IMG/VR virus record: IMGVR_UViG_3300037189_003484
Coordinates: 1-23,381 of that record
Length of the DNA stretch: 23,381 bases
Origin: a virus
Direction: 5' to 3' (one strand)
Under the pieces are notes generated by a model. The model was given only the letters and a program-made list of their open reading frames with translations. It searched no databases and was not told the origin of the DNA. A program made the position numbers and the translations under genes. Shown in pieces: positions 8,678 to 16,146 of this stretch. The first letter of the stretch is position 1; each line of letters starts with the position of its first letter.

Positions 8678-10619
8678 GTTTACCGTCCTCCCTTGCATCC
8701 ATACGAGGCATGCCCAGTTGCCATTGAGTACCTAAGTTATCAGATTGAATTTTAAAATTCATTTGACGTCCTCGAGCACGAATAAATACTTGGTTTGTAT
8801 ATTGGTCAATTGTTGCAGAGGCTGTTGTTATATTTCGTGTATTCGGTACACCTGACACATTAGTTGTTTCACTTACAGCGCCGGGGAAATTTCGAACACC
8901 TACTGTTATTTCTGCTTGTGGGGTAATACCCGTTGCTTGTGTCGAACCATTAAAATTAACGTCAGGAATCACACGGCGAATAAGCATAAACTTGTCACCA
9001 TCACTAATGTCAATATCAGCAGATTGGATATACGATACTATAGGAAGCGAAGTAGCACCTAGTGGTTGCCCATCATCAACGCCATTTTCGTGTTTATACA
9101 ACCATCCGGTACTAGGCGCAAGAGGGAATTCAGATACCCCCGCATCAAGCCAAAAAGTGCGAGATAGTTGACCATAATACCAAATGCTTTCTGCGTAATT
9201 AAATATTACATATCGATCAATTTCATCGGACGATCCCGAACAATACAACCAGATAATTTCATTAAACTGTACGTTACTTCCAGCTACAAAAATCTGACCT
9301 TGAGTACGGTTAACATCTTGGAATATATACTGACGCAGTGTACAAGGTAGTGTATCAACACGACCAGTATAAGTATAGAACTTATCAATCCCCATCCAAT
9401 ATGTAATATTGTTTGCACCTACTACTACATTAGGACCAAAAATTGTAGTGTGAGCTGATAATTGTTGAAGTCCAAATACTTCAGCAGTGCCTAAATATTG
9501 TAATGAGTTAAGAGAGTTGTCCGTCCATATCAATGTTTCTTGACGGGTACTAATGCTTGTAACTATATCAGAACCTGTTTGGATTCGTAAAAACCCAGCG
9601 GTATTAGTCAATGTAGGTTCCCAATTTAATGGGTCAGGTCCAATATCGGCATCCACATTAGACCAACGAATCATTAACGGGTCATAGTAACCTGTGTAGT
9701 TTGGACCTGGAGCTGTATCATCGTATGTTGTACAACCTAAAGCAAGTAAGAATCCTTGAGAAGTAAATTGAATTTTTGTAACTTGTCTTGGAACTGCTAC
9801 TGCACCTGGTAGGGATGATAATAAAACAGCACGTTGTGGAGATGTTGCACTATAAGTCCAATAGTATATATCTCCGCCATTAGTATTAAATACTAAGTCA
9901 TTGTTAAAATTATCTTGGAACACTAATCGCGCTGGTTGGTAAACAGGTACTGTGTAGCCTGAGCTGTAACCGCCACGACTATATGGACCCACCCCCCAGC
10001 CATAACCCGCTGCTACGTTAACATTACCAATATTCCATTGACAGGCAACTACTATGTTGGTTCCGCCACCTGCTGGCACTGTTGATGTGGCTGCCGTGGC
10101 CACTGTAATTGTAAAGGTGTTAGCTGTTGTATTAGTTACTTTAAATTCTGCATTTAATTCAGTAATTGGTATACCACCAACTTTTTGAGGGCTACCTGTT
10201 CCTACTATACCACTTAACGTTACCCAATCTCCATCTTCAACCCCGTGTGCTGTAATAGTTACAATTACAGTCTTTAAAGTGTTAGTTGTAGCTAAACAAT
10301 TGTTTGTGTTTGGTACTGTTATATTGGTGTAAGTCGCACGAATTGGAGTGATATCTATTAAGTTACCACCAGTCGAAATATACATCTTTTCGTTAGTGCC
10401 AATACCAACAGGTTGACCGCCATCAGTAGTAAACCAAGTAAATACAGACCTAGCTGCACCTACGTAAGGATTGTTATTACTTACTACCCAGCCACCTATT
10501 TTTTCAGGGAATCCTGAACGAAAGCGTACCTTATCCATAGCATACCAGCCACCTTCAGACGCATAGTTTGTCTGGTCTTTGTTAATACCCGGTTTAAATA
10601 CTAGTTTGGATAGGGCCAC
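8670..10619 (-). CDS. Tail nozzle / P22 gp10-like stabilisation protein (649 aa)
   Basis: A large beta-rich protein with repeated aromatic blades (for example DLVFNTNGGDIYYWTY, IIWLYCSGSSDEIDRYVIFNY, SIWYYGQLSRTFW), consistent with the beta-propeller fold of podoviral nozzle proteins such as P22 gp10 and T7 gp12. The N-terminus MALSKLVFKPGINKDQTNYA and the VRFRSGFPEKIGGW stretch are typical of the phage stabilisation family. An inserted domain at about 118-185 (TAHGVEDGDWVTLSG, then TNTTANTFTI) looks like the FCCH-type beta domain found in some phage tail proteins. It would lie below the adaptors and control DNA exit. The start is GTG, with AAAGG 6 bases upstream overlapping the holin stop. 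The C-terminus is basic (EDGKRG). Confidence 0.85.
   Translation of the reverse strand: MALSKLVFKPGINKDQTNYASEGGWYAMDKVRFRSGFPEKIGGWVVSNNNPYVGAARSVFTWFTTDGGQPVGIGTNEKMYISTGGNLIDITPIRATYTNITVPNTNNCLATTNTLKTVIVTITAHGVEDGDWVTLSGIVGTGSPQKVGGIPITELNAEFKVTNTTANTFTITVATAATSTVPAGGGTNIVVACQWNIGNVNVAAGYGWGVGPYSRGGYSSGYTVPVYQPARLVFQDNFNNDLVFNTNGGDIYYWTYSATSPQRAVLLSSLPGAVAVPRQVTKIQFTSQGFLLALGCTTYDDTAPGPNYTGYYDPLMIRWSNVDADIGPDPLNWEPTLTNTAGFLRIQTGSDIVTSISTRQETLIWTDNSLNSLQYLGTAEVFGLQQLSAHTTIFGPNVVVGANNITYWMGIDKFYTYTGRVDTLPCTLRQYIFQDVNRTQGQIFVAGSNVQFNEIIWLYCSGSSDEIDRYVIFNYAESIWYYGQLSRTFWLDAGVSEFPLAPSTGWLYKHENGVDDGQPLGATSLPIVSYIQSADIDISDGDKFMLIRRVIPDVNFNGSTQATGITPQAEITVGVRNFPGAVSETTNVSGVPNTRNITTASATIDQYTNQVFIRARGRQMNFKIQSDNLGTQWQLGMPRMDAREDGKRG
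8687..8692 (-). promoter_or_regulatory. Strong ribosome binding site that decides a GTG start
   Basis: GGGAGG sits 9 bases before a GTG at 8675-8677, inside the end of the nozzle gene. It supports GTG initiation of the 225-residue protein over the ATG at 8698. Confidence 0.6.
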
Positions 10620-10628
10620 TTTGTACCT

Positions 10629-11003
10629 TTATTTTTTATTTTTTACATAGAACAGACTGCGCTCACCGAATAAGTAGAATCCAATGACAGAAGCAAAGTT
10701 AGATACTTGCTCATTAACTACCCCATTACCCACTAACGCTAGGTAGGCCCATGTCGATAACACAATTATACCAATAGCTGGTCGCATTAGTCGAATGATT
10801 GCTTCTACCCAAGGATAACTAGGATTACCACCGCCAGCTTCATTCATAGTTTTAAAAAACTCTAGGTCAATCTCTTTCATCTTTGCATACTGCTCGATGG
10901 TTGCAGGTTTGAATTGGTCTGGTGCAATGAAACGATTGATTAAAGACTTACCTAAGTCTACTGCTACTGGGCCTAAAGCCGCTAGGATTGTAATCGGGTC
11001 CAT
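10629..11003 (-). CDS. Holin, GTA-type three-helix family
   Basis: 124 residues with the layout of the 'holin of 3TMs, for gene-transfer release' family: a hydrophobic N-terminus (about 3-25), a cytoplasmic linker with acidic helix, then WVEAIIRLMRPAIGIIVLSTW leading into a second membrane segment (about 72-94) and a third (about 100-120) ending in the GERS motif and a basic tail (VKNKK). The RLxRP and GER motifs are usual for this family. It would form inner-membrane holes that release the endolysin encoded just upstream. The ATG at 11003 overlaps the endolysin stop as TAATG, so the pair is probably translated together. Confidence 0.85.
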   Translation of the reverse strand: MDPITILAALGPVAVDLGKSLINRFIAPDQFKPATIEQYAKMKEIDLEFFKTMNEAGGGNPSYPWVEAIIRLMRPAIGIIVLSTWAYLALVGNGVVNEQVSNFASVIGFYLFGERSLFYVKNKK

Positions 11004-11416
11004 TATAGTGTCTTTCCTTCTTGAAAGTCAGCAAGTGTTAATCCGCCTGTATATTGGCAATGAGCTAGCTCTTTAAATTTTGTCCAGCGCCCAGCCCATT
11101 CAAGCCCTACGCTTTCCGCAATCTCACCACATTTTGTAAATAACGCAGTATCGTTCCACATTGCTTTACCGTTAACTAAAGGCACAAAATCAAACGCAAC
11201 CCTCCAATTATGATAGCTTTTGCCTGCCGATGCGTTAGTTACCTTTTTTCCAGGCAAAGTACGGCCTTGTGCGTATAACGCATTTTGTGACTCTGCATCT
11301 CTGTAAGTTGACGTAATTAGCACATCAATATTGTGTTTGGCGCAAGAATATATAAAACGCTCGCACATTGTTTTGACTCTAGGATGCAGGTCTTCTAGTT
11401 TACGTGAGTTAATCAT
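11003..11416 (-). CDS. Endolysin, M15 (VanY/L-alanyl-D-glutamate-type) zinc peptidase
   Basis: A 137-residue single-domain M15 peptidase that would cut peptide stems of peptidoglycan at lysis. The zinc site is visible: SYHNWRVAFDF gives H69 and D76, and KELAHCQY gives H119, with E116 as the likely catalytic base. STYRDAESQNALYAQGR (36-52) is the usual substrate-side motif. There is no signal peptide, so a holin is needed, and one is encoded next. I chose ATG 11416 because it overlaps the upstream fibre stop as TAATG; a start at 11434 would add six residues inside the fibre gene. The exact bond cut (D-Ala-D-Ala or L-Ala-D-Glu) cannot be told from sequence. Confidence 0.92.
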   Translation of the reverse strand: MINSRKLEDLHPRVKTMCERFIYSCAKHNIDVLITSTYRDAESQNALYAQGRTLPGKKVTNASAGKSYHNWRVAFDFVPLVNGKAMWNDTALFTKCGEIAESVGLEWAGRWTKFKELAHCQYTGGLTLADFQEGKTL

Positions 11417-12999
11417 TATGCTGTACGATTCCACATATAGACTACAACGTATGGTTGTAGGTTAGCGTTAGTGCCACTTACACCAGAAGAAGCAGTTGTA
11501 AATGAGTGGTTATGGTCTGTTATATTAGCCCCAGTTAGCCAGCCGTTATTATCATTATCAGTAGACGCTGAACCTCGAGCATTAACACGTCCACTATTAC
11601 CAAATGGACCAGTCCCTGTTTCTCCCCAACCGCTATCATGTTGGTGAGTTGCACTTTGACCACCTGTAGTTCCTGTATGAGTATGTGCTACAACTACTGC
11701 ATCTGCACTACCACCTGTTGCACCTGCTGCAAACCCGCCACCATCTCCAATCAATACTCTACCTGCACCAAATGCCACCCAAGTACCAAAGCCAAATAAT
11801 GTAGCAGGGTTAGTTGATACTGTTGAAGTGTATATTGAACCTACCGGATGCAATGTTTGAATTACTGTAGTTGCAAAAGCGGTAGTAGCTATTTGAGTAG
11901 TGTTAGTACCAGAAGCAGCAGTAGGAGCTAAAGGAGTTCCTGCCAATGTTGGACTTGTTGATAGCACAATAGAGCCTGAACCTGTACTTGATGTTACCCC
12001 TGTACCTCCGTTAGCTACTGGAAGCGTACCTGTTACACCTGATGTTAATGGTAAACTGGTGCAATTTGTTAGTGTTCCGCTTGATGGAGTGCCTAATACG
12101 GGAGTAACTAAAGTAGGGCTGGTAGATAACACATTTGAGCCTGAGCCAGTACTTGATGTAACGCCTGTACCACCATTTAAAACACCTAAAGTTCCAGAAA
12201 TACCTGTTGATAGTGGCAGACCTGTACAATTAGTTAATGTGCCTGATGTAGGTGTGCCTAATAGCGGAGTAACTAATGTAGGGCTTGTTGCACGAACTAC
12301 TGAGCCTGTGCCCGTTGCGGTTGTAACACCTGTACCACCTGATAAAACAGGAATAGCAACGTTAAAAGTAGGGGTAGCATTAACAGTTAATGTATCAGCA
12401 GAAGCATCACCTAAGGTTGTATTACCTGTTGAACTTAATGTTGTAAATGCACCAGTGTTTGGGGTTGTGGCCCCTACAGTACCGTTGTGAGCACCAGTTG
12501 TACTGCCTGTCAACGCAGCTGTAATTGTACCCGCGGCAAAGTTACCTGATGCGTCTCTGAGTACTAGTGTTTCAGCTACGTTAGCTGATGAAGATGATTT
12601 ACCTACATATTTAAAATCAGCCAGTACTGTATCGTAGTAGGCTAAATATATTTCGCCAGCTGATACTGTAAGCCCTGTCGATACAGATGTTTTTAACACT
12701 ATATTAGCATTTGAACCGTTAGCAACAACATAAATTTTGCTTGATGCTGGAGCTACAATATTACGAGATACACCAGGGGTGCCTGTAATTCTAAGTACCG
12801 CATTACGTGATTGGTCAGATGATCCATTAAAATCAGTAAGTGTTACATTACCAGCGGTAACATCAATAGTTGAGCTACCCGCGATAGCCTGTTCAATTAA
12901 GGTGCCTAAGTTAGTATTGTTTGTTATGCCCCAGGTGTTATTCTGGTCACCAACACCCATTAACTCAATGCCTAATAAAGGGGAGTATGTACTTGCCAT
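11416..12999 (-). CDS. Tail fibre with GGTG repeats and gp10-like C-terminal domain (527 aa)
   Basis: The N-terminus (about 1-130; MASTYSPLLGIELMGVGDQN, then NNTWGITNNTNLGTLIEQAI) is a conserved phage fibre head that probably attaches to the virion. The shaft holds three 55-residue repeats, each opening with GGTGVT; the third ends in TNTTQIATTAFATT, a common fibre motif. The C-terminus (383-527) starts LHPVGSIYTST and includes FGFGTWVAFGAGRVLIG, the pattern of the gp10 C-terminal/collar-like tip, with His-rich loops (AHTHT, THQHD, DHNHS) that may bind metal and hold the trimer. It likely contacts the host surface. AAAGGAC precedes the ATG at 12999. It is followed by the endolysin. Confidence 0.88.
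   Translation of the reverse strand: MASTYSPLLGIELMGVGDQNNTWGITNNTNLGTLIEQAIAGSSTIDVTAGNVTLTDFNGSSDQSRNAVLRITGTPGVSRNIVAPASSKIYVVANGSNANIVLKTSVSTGLTVSAGEIYLAYYDTVLADFKYVGKSSSSANVAETLVLRDASGNFAAGTITAALTGSTTGAHNGTVGATTPNTGAFTTLSSTGNTTLGDASADTLTVNATPTFNVAIPVLSGGTGVTTATGTGSVVRATSPTLVTPLLGTPTSGTLTNCTGLPLSTGISGTLGVLNGGTGVTSSTGSGSNVLSTSPTLVTPVLGTPSSGTLTNCTSLPLTSGVTGTLPVANGGTGVTSSTGSGSIVLSTSPTLAGTPLAPTAASGTNTTQIATTAFATTVIQTLHPVGSIYTSTVSTNPATLFGFGTWVAFGAGRVLIGDGGGFAAGATGGSADAVVVAHTHTGTTGGQSATHQHDSGWGETGTGPFGNSGRVNARGSASTDNDNNGWLTGANITDHNHSFTTASSGVSGTNANLQPYVVVYMWNRTA
11870..12345 (-). repeat. 165-bp tandem repeat in fibre shaft (three copies, last one diverging)
   Basis: The region encodes 55-residue units beginning (S/N)GGTGVT and containing LVTPxLGTPxSGTLTNCT. 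The corresponding DNA recurs at about 11990, 12155 and 12320, spaced 165 bases. Copies 1 and 2 are full length; copy 3 diverges after its first 25 or so residues. Confidence 0.85.
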
Positions 13000-13035
13000 G
13001 ATAAAGTCCTTTGTTTTTTAGTGATTTTACACTAG

Positions 13036-14004
13036 TTATCCTTGAAAGTCGTCAACATTTACCCAGCCTGGGACTTGTCCGTCATTTACTGTAGACCAGG
13101 TTACTGTTTGAGAATCATTTACTGAGTTCCATCCTGGTACTTGTGAGTCATTTATTGCAGCCCAAGTTAATAATTGTGAGTCATCTATTGGGTTCCAGCT
13201 TGGTGTTTGTGAATCATTAATCTTAATCCAACCGCGTGGGAACTGTTCATCTAATAATGCAAACGCTTCTATGATTGATGTTTGGAACTGGGCTGTTACT
13301 GAAGGTGTATCCGCAATGCCTATGTTTTCTTGAATACTAAATAACAATATTAGTATTCCATTATTAACATCTGCTACATTTAAGTTTTCTGTAAGTGTAA
13401 GTAAAAAAGCATTAGAAATTGTTTTTATATCATCTAGCGAAATATTTTCTGCTTTACTTTGAGTAAAGTTAGCTAGTATCGATATAGCATCCCCCAATGT
13501 CATATCTTCTGTTCTTGCTACATTAAACTGGGCAGTAATTGCTGGGGTGTCATTAAGGTTTACATTCTCTATCCGTGCTATTATATATTGAGATATTACT
13601 GCGTTTAAGTCTGCCATTGTAATTGGCTCAACCCGCGTTTGAAGCGCCGCAAAAAATGGTACAGGCGTATCGGCAACTGTGATTGGTTCTGTTCTTGATT
13701 GCGCAAAGTTTGCTCTGATTATAGGCGTATCGTTCGGCAATAAGTTTTCTGTTCGGCTTAATGTGTATTGCGCAGATATTGTACGCGGATCATTCATTGT
13801 AATAAATTCGTTAACAGTAGCAAAATAATCACCTTCAGTTGCATCAATGTCATCTACAACAATATTCTCTGCTTTTGATTGTAAGAATGTAGATAACTGT
13901 GTGTTAGCATCAGCCATCCCAATGTTTTCAGACAACGAAAGATTTATCGCCGTTCCAGCAAGAGAAGAAAATGGGGTTTGAGCAAAGGCAGATATACCAA
14001 ACAT
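13036..14004 (-). CDS. Two-tier repeat protein in the fibre cassette (322 aa), function unknown
   Basis: After a short N-terminus (MFGISAFAQTPFSSLAG, a leader I have seen on other phage tail proteins) the protein is made almost wholly of repeats. Residues 26-245 are eleven exact 20-residue units, each starting with Glu and having Asp at unit position 7 in all of them (consensus ENIxxxDxxxxxxxxFxxSRT); residues 246-258 are a shortened twelfth. Residues 259-322 are 11-residue units opening with Trp (WxxINDSQxPG), five full and one of nine residues. Such regular spacing suggests a beta-solenoid or elongated shaft followed by a Trp/Asp-rich tip. It lies between a fibre chaperone-like gene and a second fibre, so a receptor-binding or fibre-linking role is inferred. 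No clear ribosome site is seen before ATG 14004, 3 bases after the upstream stop. Confidence 0.85.
   Translation of the reverse strand: MFGISAFAQTPFSSLAGTAINLSLSENIGMADANTQLSTFLQSKAENIVVDDIDATEGDYFATVNEFITMNDPRTISAQYTLSRTENLLPNDTPIIRANFAQSRTEPITVADTPVPFFAALQTRVEPITMADLNAVISQYIIARIENVNLNDTPAITAQFNVARTEDMTLGDAISILANFTQSKAENISLDDIKTISNAFLLTLTENLNVADVNNGILILLFSIQENIGIADTPSVTAQFQTSIIEAFALLDEQFPRGWIKINDSQTPSWNPIDDSQLLTWAAINDSQVPGWNSVNDSQTVTWSTVNDGQVPGWVNVDDFQG
13039..13230 (-). repeat. Protein-level 11-residue tandem repeat, five units plus a 9-residue last unit
   Basis: Thirty-three-base units encode Trp-led repeats with the core (I/V)(N/D)D(S/G)Q; the last unit has VDDFQG and ends the protein. 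The array begins immediately after the shortened twelfth 20-residue unit. Confidence 0.9.
13231..13929 (-). repeat. Protein-level 20-residue tandem repeat, 11 units plus a partial unit
   Basis: Sixty-base units encode 20 residues with invariant first Glu and seventh Asp. Units are diverged at DNA level but keep exact length through eleven copies. Confidence 0.9.
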
Positions 14005-14007
14005 TAT

Positions 14008-14451
14008 TTATATTTTAATCCACGTTTCAGTAGGAATTACGGGCCATGTTATATTACCTTCTACTGGATACACAGCGTACTGACGCACTTCATTACGGTA
14101 CTGGTCAAAAGCTAGTTTGTTATCAAGGTAAGGATTACTTAAAGCAGGGTCACTTACGCTAGGAATTTGTGTCCAGTCTGTTTGTTGAAGTAGACCTACT
14201 GCTGTTGCTTTATTTTCGTCTGCTGTTGGAGGCACAGGTGGTATTGGCGTGGGTGTTGGAATATCCGCTACAACCCATTGAATATTATCCCATGTACAAG
14301 TTTGAGTTTCTGAATCAAATGTAGGATTTTCAATCGTAGTAGAATCGGTTGGGACAATATATTCACCAGGTTCTAATGGTGATTCTTGGCAATCCCAAAT
14401 ACCAGCATACTCTTTAGTAACATTATCAAATAAATAGACTGTTAACGACAT
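14008..14451 (-). CDS. Tail fibre assembly chaperone-like protein (Phage_tail_APC type)
   Basis: The 147-residue protein has a beta-rich N-terminus (MSLTVYLFDNVTKEYAGIWD), a Pro/Thr linker (PTPTPIPPVPP, about 65-75), and a helical C-terminal half with ATAVGLLQQTDWTQIPSV, a Tyr/Arg-containing helix (FDQYRNEVRQYAVYP) and a final ITWPVIPTETW. The 'LLxxTDWTQ...YRxxxR...WPxxP' pattern is that of phage tail assembly chaperone proteins that follow fibre genes. I infer that it helps fold or trimerise a neighbouring fibre, or forms a tip adhesin. AAGGA lies before the ATG at 14451. Confidence 0.75.
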   Translation of the reverse strand: MSLTVYLFDNVTKEYAGIWDCQESPLEPGEYIVPTDSTTIENPTFDSETQTCTWDNIQWVVADIPTPTPIPPVPPTADENKATAVGLLQQTDWTQIPSVSDPALSNPYLDNKLAFDQYRNEVRQYAVYPVEGNITWPVIPTETWIKI

Positions 14452-14460
14452 AATATTTCC

Positions 14461-14940
14461 TTAATATTTAACGCACATAAGAACGGCTGAACCTGCCGCT
14501 AAGTTGGCTGTGCTTGCGCCTGTGCTTACATCCCCAGTAGTAGCGGCAGACGATGAGGTTACTCCACTCCCTGCCGCCGCAGGGCTGGCTAATGATTGAG
14601 CGGCAGACCTAAGATAACTATGGGTATGGCTAATAACTTGACCAACTGTTGCTGTACCTACGTTTGCATTGGCTTGTGTTGGTACATATCCTGCCGCAAA
14701 CCAAGGCATGCCAAAAGTTGTTGACCCATCACCAACACCCCATGTAGTTCCAATAGCGGCAAATAAAGCGGCATAAGTTGTTCTAGATAAAGTTGTCGCA
14801 GAAGTTGGGCAGGTTAAAAATCCACTAGGAGGAGTAGTTCCTGCAAAACTAATAATTGAACCTGCTGGTAAATATGAAGTAGGTTGAACTGTTCCATCTG
14901 GAAATGTAATTCCACTACTACCATTTAATGTAATTGGCAT
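14461..14940 (-). CDS. Phage tail collar domain protein (159 aa)
   Basis: The first 25 residues (MPITLNGSSGITFPDGTVQP) are a common attachment peptide of short phage fibres. A tail collar domain follows: AGSIISFAGTTPPSGFLTC (about 26-44), LSRTTYAALFAAIGTTWGVG and GDGSTTFGMPWF. The ISHTHS stretch and a Ser/Ala/Gly-rich C-terminus follow, ending VLMCVKY. Such proteins form the distal, trimeric part of fibres and often touch the receptor. AAGGA precedes the ATG at 14940. It sits between the Gly-rich tip gene and the chaperone-like gene. Confidence 0.88.
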   Translation of the reverse strand: MPITLNGSSGITFPDGTVQPTSYLPAGSIISFAGTTPPSGFLTCPTSATTLSRTTYAALFAAIGTTWGVGDGSTTFGMPWFAAGYVPTQANANVGTATVGQVISHTHSYLRSAAQSLASPAAAGSGVTSSSAATTGDVSTGASTANLAAGSAVLMCVKY

Positions 14941-14949
14941 GATTTATCC

Positions 14950-15594
14950 TTAATATTCAATCATTACAACACCACCAATACCACCTCGAGCCGCGCCACT
15001 TTGACTAAGCCCAGCAGTCCCAGCACATTTTACAGATGTAGTTGACCATGCTTCACCTGAAGTTGTGGCTGAAACAGTTTGTTGTCCAGTCAAAGGCACA
15101 GGAATTACACTTGGATATACGAGATTGCCTGTTTTTAATGCTGTTCCAGTTGAAACTGTGCCTGTTCCATTTGCGCCACCAATAGATCCAGAACCACCTG
15201 CCCCACCTGTTGCAGAAACAAAAGAACCAAAAGATGAAGTGCCGCCAGCAACACCATCGCTGGCTCCCACTGCTCCACCTGTGCCAACTGTAATTGTAAT
15301 TGCTCCTGATAATCCTGTAACATAAGCAATTGCATATCCGCCATAGCCAGGCTGACCCAGATTGCTATCATTTTGTCCACCACCACCACCACCAACCACA
15401 GTAACCCTTGCTTGCGTAACTCCTGCAGGCGGAGTCCATGTGCCTGATGAAGCAAATATAACAGTTGAAAATCCTGCGTACGTGGATAAAGTTCCTGATG
15501 TATTAGGCAAAGTTAAAGTTGTTGATCCAGCTAATGCTGGGGCTTGTAAAGTGATCGATCCACTTGTATCGCCTGCTATTACGACTGATGACAT
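14950..15594 (-). CDS. Glycine-rich fibre tip / receptor-binding protein (214 aa)
   Basis: The N-terminus (about 1-40; VVIAGDTSGSITLQAPALAG) is a widely shared fibre leader. Residues 51-73 contain GTWTPPAGVTQARVTVVG followed by a run of seven glycines, the signature of phage glycine-rich domains. The rest alternates Gly-rich loops with short strands and ends GGVVMIEY, as is usual for the family. Comparable Gly-rich adhesins (for example S16-type gp38 tips) bind outer-membrane proteins through exposed Gly loops; that specific role is inferred here. A GGAGTGAG ribosome site precedes the ATG at 15594. Confidence 0.85.
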   Translation of the reverse strand: MSSVVIAGDTSGSITLQAPALAGSTTLTLPNTSGTLSTYAGFSTVIFASSGTWTPPAGVTQARVTVVGGGGGGQNDSNLGQPGYGGYAIAYVTGLSGAITITVGTGGAVGASDGVAGGTSSFGSFVSATGGAGGSGSIGGANGTGTVSTGTALKTGNLVYPSVIPVPLTGQQTVSATTSGEAWSTTSVKCAGTAGLSQSGAARGGIGGVVMIEY

Positions 15595-15597
15595 GAT

Positions 15598-16146
15598 TTA
15601 TCTCACTCCATAAACAGAAATAGAACCTGCATTAAATGTTGGCACACCAAGATTTGAAGTAACAGTAATTGATGTTGAGGCTGTGGTAATTCCTGATTTA
15701 ATAATTGTATTACTTAAATTGCTTGATGTATTAGGATTTGTTGTAATAGTTGTTCCATATCCAGAGGATAAATCAATTGTAATAGCCCCATTATATGTTT
15801 GTTGCACTAATGAAGCAAATGTGCTTCCAAATGCTGAACCTATTTGAATTTGATGCCCATTACCACTACCCGCAATCATTCCTACAGAATTTAATACTAA
15901 ATAAAGTTGTCTATATGATGTTAATGTTAAACCTGATAATGTTGCAGATGTTCCGCTTGCTGTTGTTATTGTTCCAACTAAAGTAAAACTATTTCCGCTG
16001 ACTGGATTTGTAAATGTTACGTTTCGAGAGGCATCTATTTGCATAGCGGTAACTCCACCACTCTGAAGTTGTAAAACTCCAGAGGCATCTGCCGTAGTAA
16101 TAACCCCACCTGCACCACTTGTACTTGCATTAATTATACTTGCCAT
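15598..16146 (-). CDS. Short fibre segment / virion protein (182 aa)
   Basis: The leader MASIINASTSGAGGVITTAD, then GVLQLQSGG and AMQIDASRNVTFTNPVSG, is typical of phage fibre proteins. The C-terminal part (about 65-182) is beta-rich, Ser/Thr/Gly-heavy (LYLVLNSVGMIAGSGNGHQI) and has no known tip motif, so it may be a receptor-binding beta-sandwich. I chose ATG 16146, which overlaps the stop of the 540-residue fibre as TAATG; an upstream in-frame ATG at 16161 lies within that gene. The coupling suggests the two products are made together and may be parts of one fibre. Confidence 0.8.
   Translation of the reverse strand: MASIINASTSGAGGVITTADASGVLQLQSGGVTAMQIDASRNVTFTNPVSGNSFTLVGTITTASGTSATLSGLTLTSYRQLYLVLNSVGMIAGSGNGHQIQIGSAFGSTFASLVQQTYNGAITIDLSSGYGTTITTNPNTSSNLSNTIIKSGITTASTSITVTSNLGVPTFNAGSISVYGVR

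Noticed and set aside
11900-12490. Plus-strand open frame of 196 codons with Pro/Val repeats
   Set aside because: It is antisense to the 165-bp fibre repeats; its own repeats merely mirror them.
13019-13034. Small hairpin (TAGTG/CACTA, six-base loop) just after the stop of the 322-residue gene
   Set aside because: Only five base pairs and, on the transcribed strand, followed by A not U residues, so it does not qualify as an intrinsic terminator.
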